Source: Bacillota bacterium (lineage in GTDB: Bacteria > Bacillota_I > Bacilli_A > Erysipelotrichales > Coprobacillaceae). From it: a stretch of 64,000 nt of DNA. Shown here one piece after another: positions 1 through 8,287 of the stretch; position 1 is the first letter of the stretch, and every line of letters starts with the position of its first letter. The stretch spans positions 1-64,000 of the forward strand of contig JAUNWT010000002.1 of NCBI GenBank assembly GCA_030540195.1, given 5' to 3'. The notes under the pieces are model-generated. The model saw only the letters and a list, made by a program, of their open reading frames with translations. It ran no database searches and had not been told where the DNA came from. The translations under genes were made by a program, and so were the position numbers.

Positions 1-6
1 GGACTA

Positions 7-26
7 AGCACCAAAGTGCTTTTTTT
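7..26 (+). terminator. Rho-independent terminator of a gene left of the window
   Basis: A 5-bp stem (AGCAC/GTGCT) with a CAAA loop is followed by six to seven T on the plus strand. On the minus strand no T-run follows, so it should end a rightward transcript that lies outside the window. Confidence 0.5.
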
Positions 27-78
27 CTTGTGTCCGTTTTACAGGGTCCATTTTATTCATTTAAACAACACTTTTTTA

Positions 79-2058
79 TTAATCAATTGCATTTGCTGCA
101 TTATATGCACTTCTAATGGCACTTGCAATATCAGCTGTTCTTTCACCAGAACAATCACCAATATAAGCAAATGGAATATGAATATTTTCTTCCACAAAAA
201 TATTTTTCTTTGAACCTAAAGCATTAATAATTGTATCTGCTTTAATTTCTTTATCTTCTGTATAAACAATATTATTTTCAATATGATCTACTTTTGTATT
301 AACATATTGTTTAACACCATGACTTTCAAAATCTTTCATCATTAATGGTAAAACTGTTGTTGATTCACCTGCAGCAATTTTATCCATCATTTCTACAATT
401 GTCACTTTATGACCTTTGTTTGCAAGATATTCTGCTGTTTCCGCACCTACAAGACCACCACCGATAACAACACAATCACCTTGAACTTCTTGACCATTTA
501 AAACATCCCAACTTGAAACAATGTGACTCTCTTTATGAGGAATAGGCATTTCCATATTATGTGCTCCAATGGCTAGAAGAGCATAATCATAACCATTGAT
601 ATCCTTTACTTCTTCATTTAAATGAAGATCCACATTTAATGTAGGTAAGATTTTTTCATAATATTCTACACTTCTTAAAATCTCATTTTTGCGTGGTGGT
701 ACAGAAGCAATATTGATTTGTCCACCTAATTTATTTTCTTTTTCAAATAAAGTAACATGATGTCCTTTAATAGCTGCCACTCTTGCTGCTTCTAACCCGG
801 CAATTCCGCCACCAATAACAACAACATTTTTAGGATTAGCTGTCTTTTTAATTGACATTGTTGCTTCATTACCATTTTCCGCATTTAAAACACAAGAAAT
901 ATATTTTCTATTTTGAATGGCATCCACACACCCTTTATTACAGTTTAAACATTCACGAATACATTCTCCTCTTTGTACTTTTAAAGCAATATCAGGATCT
1001 GTAAGTAAAGAACGTCCATAACCAATAATATCCGCATCGCCATCATTTAAGATTTTTTCTCCAGCTTCAACACTCACAACTCTTCCTACTGTTGCTACAG
1101 GAATCGAAACAGCATCTTTTACTTTTCTTGCAACAGGTAATGTCCAATTATAAGGAACATCTCCCATAGGTGGAATGGTATCTCCCATATTTCCTGTATG
1201 ATTTGCTTGAGCTACTTGAATCATATCAACACCTGCTTCTTCAAGTTTTTTAGCAAAAGCAATTCCTTCTTCTTCCTTTAAACCACCTTTACCTCTAAAA
1301 GTACCATCTTCATTTTTAGTAACAATTGGTAGTTTATATTCTATTGTAAGTTCAGGAGCCGCTTCTTTAATTGCTTGAACAACTTCTAAAGCATAACGAA
1401 TACGATTTTCAAAACATCCACCATATTCATCTTCGCGGTGATTTAAGATTTCTGAACAAAGTGATCCTAAAAGACGATCTCCGTGTACTTCGATGGCATC
1501 AATTCCCGCAAGCATTGCTTTATGCGCACAACTTGCGATACTTTCTTTGATTTGATTAAGTTGTTCATGACTTGCTTCACTTACAAAATGTTGCATATCA
1601 TGATGAAGTTTCGCATAGGCATCTTTTGTAATCTTTTGCGCAAGTTCTGTTTGTTTTAAAGCTTCTTCTTCATTACCTTGTTCTTTTGCCTTAGCCGCTT
1701 TTTGACGAGCCATTCCTGCTTCCATAATCATTTTTCCAACACCAGGAACATCATATTCTGGATGGAAAATTTGTAAAGCCACTTTACAATCATATTGATG
1801 TAAGGTATCCGCTAATTGTTTAAAAGCAGGAATTTGTTCATCACTATAAAGTTTTGGAGTTGGTGAAGCTGTACGAACAGGAGCCACATCACCAATAACA
1901 ACATAAGAAGTGCCACCTTTAGCTATTCTTTCATAAAAGCTTAAACTTCTTTGTCCAATTGAACCATCTCTTTCTTCATATCCTGTTGTAAGAGGTGGAA
2001 ACATAATTCTGTTTTTTAATGTCATTTTTCCAACTTGGATTGGTTCTAATAGTTTCAT
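79..2058 (-). CDS. NADH:flavin oxidoreductase / ene-reductase with Fe-S and FAD/NAD domains (OYE/2-enoate reductase family), first type
   Basis: This 659-residue protein should reduce an activated C=C bond with NAD(P)H, using FMN, a [4Fe-4S] cluster and FAD. The N-terminal TIM barrel spans about residues 1-350. Cluster cysteines (C-x2-C-x3-C-x11-C) sit near 367-386, a Rossmann GGGIAG FAD motif near 414 and a second GGGLVG motif near 533, as in 2,4-dienoyl-CoA reductase and the bile-acid enzymes BaiCD/BaiH. Two oddities stand out. There is a Lys/Glu/Gln-rich helical insertion at about 108-158. The barrel motif is HGDRLLG at 192-198, where the partner gene has HAHG, so an expected active-site histidine is missing. 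It follows its partner by one base and is the second gene of the operon. The substrate is unknown; bile acid, steroid, flavonoid or cinnamate-like enones are all possible. Confidence 0.85.
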   Translation of the reverse strand: MKLLEPIQVGKMTLKNRIMFPPLTTGYEERDGSIGQRSLSFYERIAKGGTSYVVIGDVAPVRTASPTPKLYSDEQIPAFKQLADTLHQYDCKVALQIFHPEYDVPGVGKMIMEAGMARQKAAKAKEQGNEEEALKQTELAQKITKDAYAKLHHDMQHFVSEASHEQLNQIKESIASCAHKAMLAGIDAIEVHGDRLLGSLCSEILNHREDEYGGCFENRIRYALEVVQAIKEAAPELTIEYKLPIVTKNEDGTFRGKGGLKEEEGIAFAKKLEEAGVDMIQVAQANHTGNMGDTIPPMGDVPYNWTLPVARKVKDAVSIPVATVGRVVSVEAGEKILNDGDADIIGYGRSLLTDPDIALKVQRGECIRECLNCNKGCVDAIQNRKYISCVLNAENGNEATMSIKKTANPKNVVVIGGGIAGLEAARVAAIKGHHVTLFEKENKLGGQINIASVPPRKNEILRSVEYYEKILPTLNVDLHLNEEVKDINGYDYALLAIGAHNMEMPIPHKESHIVSSWDVLNGQEVQGDCVVIGGGLVGAETAEYLANKGHKVTIVEMMDKIAAGESTTVLPLMMKDFESHGVKQYVNTKVDHIENNIVYTEDKEIKADTIINALGSKKNIFVEENIHIPFAYIGDCSGERTADIASAIRSAYNAANAID

Positions 2059-2059
2059 A

Positions 2060-3973
2060 TTATATCTCCTTTGTTATTTGATATGCTTGGCTGATGGCAT
2101 CTTTAAGTGTTCCTACTTTTTGACAATCACCAATTAAATGAGCATTTTCAATTGGTGAAGAAATTGGTTGATAACCCACTGCAAACACTAAAGTATCCAC
2201 ATCATCTAAAACATATTCTTGATTATTTTTTTCATATTTAATGGTTGTTTCATCAACATAGGTAATCTTAGAATTAAGCTCAATCATAACTCCTTTTTCC
2301 ATCATACGCCTTGTAAGTAAACTCTTGGTTGCTCCTGATTCACCTGTCATTAAACCATTTGTCATTTCAATTAAAGTAATATCTCTATTTGTAGGGAATA
2401 AATCATTAATTAATGGAGCTAAATAATCAGCTGTTTCACAACCAACAGAACCTCCACCAATAATCACAATTTTTCTACCTGGGAATTTTTTACCTGATAA
2501 AATATCATCCGCTGTCATTGTTTGTTTAAATACTTTATAAGCTTCAATTTCTTTTGGTGTGGCACCAACGGTTGTAATGATTTCATAATCTTTAAATTCT
2601 GTTTCAATCATTTCTTTTGTAACCATTGTATTGTAGCGAACATCCACACCTTTTAATTGATTTTTCATATATTTTACAACTTTTGTAATTTCTTGTTTAC
2701 CAATAGGTACACAAGCAATGAGTAATTGTCCACCTAAACGATCAGTCTTTTCACATAAAACAACTTCATGTCCTCTTTTTTTAGCAACGTAAGCTGCTTC
2801 CATACCTGCTGGTCCACCACCAATAACAAGAACTTTTTTCTTAACAGGTGCTTCTTCAATTTCTTCTTTTTCTACGGCAGGATTTACTGTACAGCTGATT
2901 GGTTTTCCAAACATGATTCCTGTAAGACATCTTCCACAACCAATACATGGACGAATATCATCAATACGTCCTTCTTTAGCTTTATTCGCAAATTCACTAT
3001 CGCATAAGTTAGGACGACCAATCATACAAATATCAGTTTTACCATTAGCAATCAATTCATCTGCCACCCATGGTTCATTAATACGAGAAACAGTGGCTAC
3101 TGGAATCGAAACATGTTTTTTAATTTCTTCACTGGCATGCATATGTGGTGCTGGGGCTGTCCCACTTGCAGGCATCGAGCTTCCTCTTTTAATGGTATTT
3201 CCACCTGAAACATGGATAAAGTCAACCGTTGCTTTTTCTAATTGCTTAGAAACATAGATCATATCATTAAGTGTTAAACCACCATCACTGTATTCATCTC
3301 CTGAAATACGGACATCAATGATAAAGTCTCTACCACATTGTTTTCTTACTTCTTCAATAACTTCTAAAGTAAGACGTAATCTTCCATGAATATCACCACC
3401 ATATTCATCAGTTCTTTTATTATAAAGTGGTGTTAAAAAACCACCAAGTAAACCATGAGCGTGAGCTGCTTGGATTTCCACACCATCTCCACCAGCTTTT
3501 TTAAAGCGTAAAGCTGCTTCACCAAATTGTTTAACAATCACTTTTAATTCTTCTTTTGTAACTTCTCTTGGTGCACTTTTAGCATAATAAGGTCCTACAT
3601 TTGATGGCGCTATTAATTGTGGTGTTCCTGGAATTGGAAAAGCCATATAAGCAGGATGAAATAATTGTGATAAGATTTTTGTATCATATTGATGAACTGC
3701 ATCCACTAATTTTTTCCATCCTGGGATATAAGAATCATCATAGATTGACATATCTCCTGGTAAATAAGTATAGGTTGGTTCTACGGTTGTTACTTCCGTC
3801 ACAATTAAACCAACGCCTCCTTTTGCACGTGCTTCATAGTGTTTTACTAAAGCATCTGTAACGTATCCTTTATCAGCAAGATTGGTTGATAAAGGAGGCA
3901 TAAAGATACGGTTTTTTATTGTTGTGTTTCCTATTTGAATAGGAGTAAATAAATGTTGATATTGATTATTCAT
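2060..3973 (-). CDS. NADH:flavin oxidoreductase / ene-reductase with Fe-S and FAD/NAD domains (OYE/2-enoate reductase family), second type
   Basis: A 637-residue multidomain ene-reductase. The FMN TIM barrel (about 1-340) carries the canonical EIQAAHAHGLLGGFLTP segment at 166-182 and NKRTDEYGG. Fe-S cysteines follow as C-x2-C-x2-C-x11-C near 343, then an FAD motif GGGPAG near 384 and an NAD(P) motif GGGSVG near 507. The length and architecture match BaiCD-like and 2-enoate reductases. It is the promoter-proximal gene of a two-gene operon with the 659-residue paralogue one base downstream; its ATG has a GAAGGAGAA ribosome-binding site. A perfect cre palindrome covers its -35 region, so I expect catabolite repression by CcpA. 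No bai, PTS or steroid genes are adjacent, so the substrate stays open. Confidence 0.87.
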   Translation of the reverse strand: MNNQYQHLFTPIQIGNTTIKNRIFMPPLSTNLADKGYVTDALVKHYEARAKGGVGLIVTEVTTVEPTYTYLPGDMSIYDDSYIPGWKKLVDAVHQYDTKILSQLFHPAYMAFPIPGTPQLIAPSNVGPYYAKSAPREVTKEELKVIVKQFGEAALRFKKAGGDGVEIQAAHAHGLLGGFLTPLYNKRTDEYGGDIHGRLRLTLEVIEEVRKQCGRDFIIDVRISGDEYSDGGLTLNDMIYVSKQLEKATVDFIHVSGGNTIKRGSSMPASGTAPAPHMHASEEIKKHVSIPVATVSRINEPWVADELIANGKTDICMIGRPNLCDSEFANKAKEGRIDDIRPCIGCGRCLTGIMFGKPISCTVNPAVEKEEIEEAPVKKKVLVIGGGPAGMEAAYVAKKRGHEVVLCEKTDRLGGQLLIACVPIGKQEITKVVKYMKNQLKGVDVRYNTMVTKEMIETEFKDYEIITTVGATPKEIEAYKVFKQTMTADDILSGKKFPGRKIVIIGGGSVGCETADYLAPLINDLFPTNRDITLIEMTNGLMTGESGATKSLLTRRMMEKGVMIELNSKITYVDETTIKYEKNNQEYVLDDVDTLVFAVGYQPISSPIENAHLIGDCQKVGTLKDAISQAYQITKEI

Positions 3974-3994
3974 AACGTTTTCTCCTTCATGTTT

Positions 3995-4000
3995 ATTTTA
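3995..4000 (-). promoter_or_regulatory. -10 box (TAAAAT) of the ene-reductase operon
   Basis: On the minus strand TGATAAAATAAAC lies about 25 bases before the start at 3973. The matching -35 position (about 4018-4023) falls inside the cre site and is itself a poor match to TTGACA. Confidence 0.45.
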
Positions 4001-4014
4001 TCACAAGGAGAAAA

Positions 4015-4028
4015 TGAAAACGTTGTCA
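4015..4028. promoter_or_regulatory. CcpA binding site (cre)
   Basis: TGAAAACGTTGTCA matches every defined position of the cre consensus TGWAANCGNTNWCA. It overlaps the expected -35 region of the ene-reductase operon and so would repress. The match is seen in the sequence; that CcpA binds here is inferred from the known consensus in low-GC Gram-positives. Confidence 0.75.
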
Positions 4029-4061
4029 TTTAATGATAGTTACACCCATTTTTTGTCCTAC

Positions 4062-4096
4062 AAAAATAAAAACAAGGACAAATTAATGCCCTTGTC
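4062..4096 (-). terminator. Terminator after the AraC gene
   Basis: On the minus strand ACAAGG...CCTTGT pairs around a 12-base loop and is followed by TTTTATTTTTG. It separates the AraC gene from the downstream ene-reductase operon. Confidence 0.6.
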
Positions 4097-4101
4097 AGCA
4101 A

Positions 4102-5160
4102 CTATTCTTTTATTTTTATCATTAATTCATTCTTTTCTTGTTTCAAAGAAGCATGATCTATTTGTTTATAATGATAGAGGTTTTCCCCATTTTCTTTAGT
4201 AATTTCAAGATTTTCATCTTGATAGATTCTCTTTTCATTAATAAGATGTTGAATCAATTCAATTTGTTTTTGATCTAAAGACATTCTTTGTTCACGCTGT
4301 TCTTTATTATATTTCAAGTTCTTTTGAAATTGTTTTCGATAGACACTTGGCGTAATTCCATACAATTCTTTAAATGCTTGACTATAGGCTTTAGAACTTG
4401 CCATGCCACAATGAAAAGCAATTTCATCAATCGAATCCTTTCCCGCAAGAAGTGCTTCTAATGAGTGACGTATTCTTACCATTGCTAGATACTTTACAAA
4501 ACTGACTCCGGTATATCTTTTAAACAAACGTGAAGCATAAGAATTACTAAAAGATAAATTCTTAGCAATATCTTCTAAATGAATATCTTTTTGATAATTT
4601 TGATCAATGAAAAGAATGGCTTTCATATAATTTTCATGATTTTTAGAAGTTAAAGGAAGCTGTTCTATTGAATACTCTTTATTTTCACTAATGATATAAA
4701 TCAAGTGAGAAATCACTTTATTTAATAAATAAACATTATCCTTCTTTTGAATAAAATGAAGTAATAAAATACCTAATTGTTGTTGAATTTGTAGTAGCAA
4801 CTTTTCATTTTGATTTTTACGACAAACACACGATTTAAAACTTTGATCAATATCTCCTACCATATAATGAGGCAAATATGAAAAATCAATATGTAATGTT
4901 AAAATAATACTTTCAGGTTCATTCATTTTAAGCATGTGAATATCATAAGGGGCAATTAAAACAAGTTCATGTTCTTTAATAAGCGTTGACATACTTTCCG
5001 TAATAACTTCATAACTGCCTTTTAAAACATAAGAGATTTCTAAACTTGATTGTCTTGAAAAAGCTAAACGATCAAATTGGTTAATACTTAAACTTAGAGG
5101 ATAACCAAATTTTTGTCCTGAAAAGTCATAATAATAATTCATATTTTGCATATTTATCAT
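4102..5160 (-). CDS. AraC-family transcriptional regulator
   Basis: A 352-residue regulator. The N-terminal half looks like a cupin-type sensing domain, with EHELVLIAPYDIHML near residues 64-78. A pair of helix-turn-helix motifs of the AraC/XylS type lies at about 185-285, with IHLEDIAKNLSFSNSYAS and DEIAFHCGMASSKAYSQAF followed by YGITPSVYRK. An unusual tail of about 70 charged residues follows the DNA-binding domain, longer than in ordinary AraC proteins. It sits between the aldo/keto reductase and the ene-reductase pair on the same strand, but terminators on both sides suggest its own transcript. Control of the neighbouring reductases is likely but inferred. The start is the first ATG; a second ATG three codons in is nearly as good. 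Confidence 0.85.
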   Translation of the reverse strand: MINMQNMNYYYDFSGQKFGYPLSLSINQFDRLAFSRQSSLEISYVLKGSYEVITESMSTLIKEHELVLIAPYDIHMLKMNEPESIILTLHIDFSYLPHYMVGDIDQSFKSCVCRKNQNEKLLLQIQQQLGILLLHFIQKKDNVYLLNKVISHLIYIISENKEYSIEQLPLTSKNHENYMKAILFIDQNYQKDIHLEDIAKNLSFSNSYASRLFKRYTGVSFVKYLAMVRIRHSLEALLAGKDSIDEIAFHCGMASSKAYSQAFKELYGITPSVYRKQFQKNLKYNKEQREQRMSLDQKQIELIQHLINEKRIYQDENLEITKENGENLYHYKQIDHASLKQEKNELMIKIKE

Positions 5161-5184
5161 CCCATTTCTTCTTTTATCTTACCA

Positions 5185-5210
5185 TGAAAAAAAGCCTCGT
5201 TAAAGGCTTA
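5185..5210 (-). terminator. Terminator after the aldo/keto reductase
   Basis: Minus-strand AAGCC/GGCTT stem followed by seven T. The TAA stop at 5208-5210 lies in the stem. Confidence 0.65.
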
Positions 5211-6128
5211 TGGCAATGGTTTATCACTTGCAAGATAGAGATCATACCACTCTTGGCGTGTAAGTTGTATTTTACAAGCTTCACTGATTTCTTTTAAATG
5301 AATAGGTGATGTCGTTCCAACAATCGGTTGCATCTTTGCTGGATGTCTTAAAAGCCAAGCAATCGCAATCGCTGGTTTTGTCACGTGATATTTGTTGGCA
5401 AGCTCTTGCATCACATCATTTAATTTTTGATAGTCTGGATGATCAATAAAAGTTCCTTCTGCCCAAGAAGCTTGAATTGAACTCCATGGTTGAATTGTAA
5501 TATCATTTAAACGACAATAATCTAAAACACCACCATCTTTATCTTGAGCAAATGCTTCCTTCATATTCATATTTAATCCTGAATCAATCATCACTGAATG
5601 AACAATCGATAATTGAAGTTGATTAATAATCAAAGGATATTTTGAATATTTCTTTAATAATTCAATTTGTAGTGGGGTATGGTTAGAAACCCCAAAATAT
5701 TTTACTTTTCCTGCTTGATAAAGTTCATCAAACGCTTCAGTAACTTCTTGAGGATCACATAAAGCATCAGGACGATGAAGTAATAAAATTTCAACATGAT
5801 CCGTATTTAATCTTTTTAATGAATCATTGACACATTGAAGAATATGTTCTTTTGAAAAATCATATCTTTTTCCTGGCACAATGCCACATTTTGTTTGAAG
5901 AATCATCTTTGCGCGATATTCTGGGTGTCTTTTTAAAACTTCACCAAATACTTCTTCTGATTTTCCTCCACCATAAATATCAGCATGATCAAAGAAATTA
6001 ATTCCTAAATCTAATGCTGTTTTTACAAGTTCTTCGACTTCTTCTACACTTTTATCACTAATTCTCATACATCCTAAAGCAATTTGAGAAACGATCAAAT
6101 CACTTTGTGGTAATTTATAATATTCCAT
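5208..6128 (-). CDS. Aldo/keto reductase (YdhF-like)
   Basis: A 306-residue NADPH-dependent carbonyl reductase of the AKR superfamily, forming an (alpha/beta)8 barrel in the cytoplasm. The catalytic tetrad is visible: Asp47 and Tyr52 in FDHADIYGGG, Lys80 in MILQTKCG, and His119 in ILLLHRPD. The cofactor end carries AIAIAWLLRHP and PIVGTTSPIHL, typical of the YdhF/YcsN group. It ends a three-gene unit with a DUF296 protein ten bases upstream and a MATE transporter before that. The physiological carbonyl substrate cannot be read from the sequence. A link to the products of the neighbouring ene-reductases is only a guess from proximity. Confidence 0.88.
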   Translation of the reverse strand: MEYYKLPQSDLIVSQIALGCMRISDKSVEEVEELVKTALDLGINFFDHADIYGGGKSEEVFGEVLKRHPEYRAKMILQTKCGIVPGKRYDFSKEHILQCVNDSLKRLNTDHVEILLLHRPDALCDPQEVTEAFDELYQAGKVKYFGVSNHTPLQIELLKKYSKYPLIINQLQLSIVHSVMIDSGLNMNMKEAFAQDKDGGVLDYCRLNDITIQPWSSIQASWAEGTFIDHPDYQKLNDVMQELANKYHVTKPAIAIAWLLRHPAKMQPIVGTTSPIHLKEISEACKIQLTRQEWYDLYLASDKPLP

Positions 6129-6138
6129 CTTTTTTCTC

Positions 6139-6558
6139 CTATAATTTCAATAAATTTAAGCCAATTTCTTCATCAAAGTAACGATCCACTTTACCATTAA
6201 TGATTTGAATAACCATTTCACATGTTGCAGAAACAATAGCTTTATTTAAATGTCCACCAAACACTTGTCCTTGATCATTTCCCGCCGATAAATGCATATG
6301 ACTGTAATATTCATCGTTCATCGTATTGATTGTTCCTGTTAAAGAAACAATTTCAAAATCACCTTTAAATTCATTGGCATAATATTTCTTTTCTTTCGTT
6401 TTAAAAACACCTACCGTAAATTCGTTGATGGCACCAAGAGCTGAAATGCTGGCGAGTTTAATATTTTCTTTTAAAGCAATATTTTTAACTTGTTCAACAA
6501 TATCTTCTCCTTTGTCCATTCTAGCAATAATTGTTTGTTCAAATCTTTGATATTTCAT
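6139..6558 (-). CDS. PPC/DUF296-domain protein
   Basis: A 139-residue stand-alone PPC (DUF296) domain. It shows the family pattern: an N-terminal RFEQTIIARMDKGEDI strand-helix, ISALGAINEFTVG, and a metal-binding-like HMHLSAGNDQGQVFGGHL segment at about 88-105 with three histidines. In plants this domain accompanies AT-hooks; bacterial single-domain versions have no settled function and lack the hook, as here. Its position between a MATE pump and an aldo/keto reductase in one unit suggests a metabolic or regulatory accessory role. Length and motif order make the family call firm; function is unknown. Confidence 0.8.
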   Translation of the reverse strand: MKYQRFEQTIIARMDKGEDIVEQVKNIALKENIKLASISALGAINEFTVGVFKTKEKKYYANEFKGDFEIVSLTGTINTMNDEYYSHMHLSAGNDQGQVFGGHLNKAIVSATCEMVIQIINGKVDRYFDEEIGLNLLKL

Positions 6559-6578
6559 TTTGTCCTCCTTATCTATCT

Positions 6579-7928
6579 TTAATTAACACGATATTTCCAT
6601 CTACCTGATAGAAAACGTGTTGAAAGCAATAAACATCTCGATACATTATCTAAAACCATCATGATCCATACACTTTCAAGTCCAAGTGAAAAGATATTGA
6701 TCATCAACATAGAACCAAAAATACGAATTCCCCACATTGTCATTAAAGAAAAGACAAAAGGTGCTTTGGTATCTCCCATTCCATTAAATGTTCCTTCTAA
6801 AATAATTAAGATACCATAAATCGGTTCACTTACTGAAACGATACGTAAAACTCTTGTTCCTAAAGCTATAACTCTAAGATCAGGGGTAAATAAAGCCATT
6901 AAGTGGCCCGCAAATACAAATAATAAAATCCCTGCCATCAACATAATACTTAAAGTAATACAACAAGTAAGATAAGTCATACGTTTGACTTTCGCTTCAT
7001 CTTTTTCGCCAACAGCATTTCCTACAAGGGTACTTGCAGACGATTGGAAACCATAACCTGGTGCATAAAAAGCTTGTTCAGCTTGAATGGCAATAGTATG
7101 TGTCGCAAAAGGCACAACGCCTAGTTTTGCAATTAAGGATGCAAAAGTAACATGTCCTAAACAAATGACACTTCTTTCCATCACAACAGGTGTCGCAATC
7201 TTTAAACATTCTAAACATAAAGGTTTATGAAAATGAAATCCTGTATGTTTAAAATCAAAAATTTGATTTTTATAATAATGTCTAAAAATCATAATGCCTC
7301 CTGCAATATAAGAAATCGCCGAGGCAATGGCTGCACCTGAAACTGAAAGTCCGGCTCCATAAACCGTTATGCCAAACATCTTTCTTGTGGGATAAATCAA
7401 AATAAAGTTTAAAACAATATTAATTAAGTTCATATAAACATTGATCATCATCGGTGTTTTCATATCTTTAACCGCACGAAGTGTCGATGATAAAACAATA
7501 ACCATTGTCCTAAAAATAAAAGGTGAAGAAACAATAAAGAAGTAGATAGATGCATCTTTTCTTATTTCCTTTGCGCCATTTAACCATCCTGGTAAAAATG
7601 GTGCAATGATAATACTTATAATTGATGTTAATAAACCGACAACCAAGGAAATAAAAAGGGCTTGTTGTCCTGTCATTTGTACCTTTTTATGATCTTTTGC
7701 CCCATCAGCTTGAGCACATACCGCTAAGACCCCAACCCCAAAAGCGACTGAAATACTTCCTAGAAGCCACGTAACTGATGATGTTAAACCAACTGCAGCT
7801 GAAGCAGTTGCTCCCATGGCACCGACCATAGCTGTATCTACATACGTAACAATCGTATTCATTGCTTCTTGAATAATTGCTGGCCAAGCAAGATGACATA
7901 TTCTTTTAATATCTGTTTTATACTTCAT
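6579..7928 (-). CDS. MATE-family efflux transporter
   Basis: A 449-residue integral membrane protein with about twelve hydrophobic segments in two homologous halves. It opens with the MATE signature LAWPAIIQEAMNTIVTYVDTAM and has the matching start of the second half near LECLKIATPVVMERSVI. These pumps export organic cations, drugs or metabolites in exchange for Na+ or H+. It is the first gene of a leftward unit with the DUF296 protein and aldo/keto reductase, behind a promoter placed directly after a terminator. It could export the substrate or product of the adjacent reductases, but nothing in the sequence gives the cargo. Confidence 0.9.
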   Translation of the reverse strand: MKYKTDIKRICHLAWPAIIQEAMNTIVTYVDTAMVGAMGATASAAVGLTSSVTWLLGSISVAFGVGVLAVCAQADGAKDHKKVQMTGQQALFISLVVGLLTSIISIIIAPFLPGWLNGAKEIRKDASIYFFIVSSPFIFRTMVIVLSSTLRAVKDMKTPMMINVYMNLINIVLNFILIYPTRKMFGITVYGAGLSVSGAAIASAISYIAGGIMIFRHYYKNQIFDFKHTGFHFHKPLCLECLKIATPVVMERSVICLGHVTFASLIAKLGVVPFATHTIAIQAEQAFYAPGYGFQSSASTLVGNAVGEKDEAKVKRMTYLTCCITLSIMLMAGILLFVFAGHLMALFTPDLRVIALGTRVLRIVSVSEPIYGILIILEGTFNGMGDTKAPFVFSLMTMWGIRIFGSMLMINIFSLGLESVWIMMVLDNVSRCLLLSTRFLSGRWKYRVN

Positions 7929-7951
7929 TCTCTCACCCTTCCATTAAGCCT

Positions 7952-7979
7952 ATTATACAACAAAAAAAGGAATAAACAA
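7952..7979 (-). promoter_or_regulatory. Promoter of the MATE-DUF296-AKR unit
   Basis: Minus-strand TTGTTT (7974-7979), a 16-base spacer and TATAAT (7952-7957). The -35 sits inside the terminator hairpin of the preceding small gene. Confidence 0.55.
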
Positions 7980-7988
7980 TGTTATTCC
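7962..7988 (-). terminator. Terminator after the 57-residue gene
   Basis: Minus-strand GGAATAA/TTATTCC stem followed by seven T, beginning at the last base of the stop codon of the small gene. Confidence 0.65.
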
Positions 7989-8161
7989 TATGCTGCTTGA
8001 TATAAACGTGTTCTCTTAACATCAAGATATTTCCAATATTTTCTTTCCCGACCGCCTACAGCTATTACTAATTGATCACTATAGCCAAATTCTCTGGCAA
8101 TCGTTCCTTTTTTCACTTTCGAAATGTGTGTTAATTTACCATCAAGTATTGCATATTTCAT
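7988..8161 (-). CDS. Small protein of unknown function (57 residues)
   Basis: An uninterrupted 57-codon frame on the minus strand, starting MKYAILDGKL and ending RTRLYQAA. It has a strong ribosome-binding site (AAAGGGGGTAG, 7 bases before ATG), a TATAAT box upstream and its own terminator directly after the stop, which together argue for a real gene. The product is basic, with 12 Lys/Arg, no cysteine, no signal peptide and no membrane segment; it contains SKVKKGTIAREFGY and GGRERKYWKYL. I do not recognise the family. A nucleic-acid-binding role would fit the charge, but this is speculation. It stands alone between the MATE unit and the alcohol dehydrogenase. Confidence 0.7.
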   Translation of the reverse strand: MKYAILDGKLTHISKVKKGTIAREFGYSDQLVIAVGGRERKYWKYLDVKRTRLYQAA

Positions 8162-8187
8162 AATAGCTACCCCCTTTATCTACTTCT

Positions 8188-8193
8188 ATTATA
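8188..8193 (-). promoter_or_regulatory. -10 box of the 57-residue gene
   Basis: Minus-strand TATAAT lies 27 bases before the start codon; no good -35 is visible (AGAATA at 17-base spacing). Confidence 0.45.
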
Positions 8194-8252
8194 CTTATTT
8201 AAGGATAAGCTATTCTTGTTTATATCTATTTAAACACCTATTTTTTGTATTT

Positions 8253-8278
8253 AAAAAGGAGATTTGAAATCTCCTTTT
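8253..8278 (-). terminator. Terminator after the iron alcohol dehydrogenase
   Basis: Near-perfect palindrome with AAAAGGAGATTT and AAATCTCCTTTTT arms and T-rich on either strand; by position it ends the leftward dehydrogenase gene. Confidence 0.7.
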
Positions 8279-8287
8279 CTATTTATA

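Noticed and set aside
2913-3257. 114-codon plus-strand open frame
   Set aside because: Shadow of the second ene-reductase; composition follows the codon pattern of the real gene.
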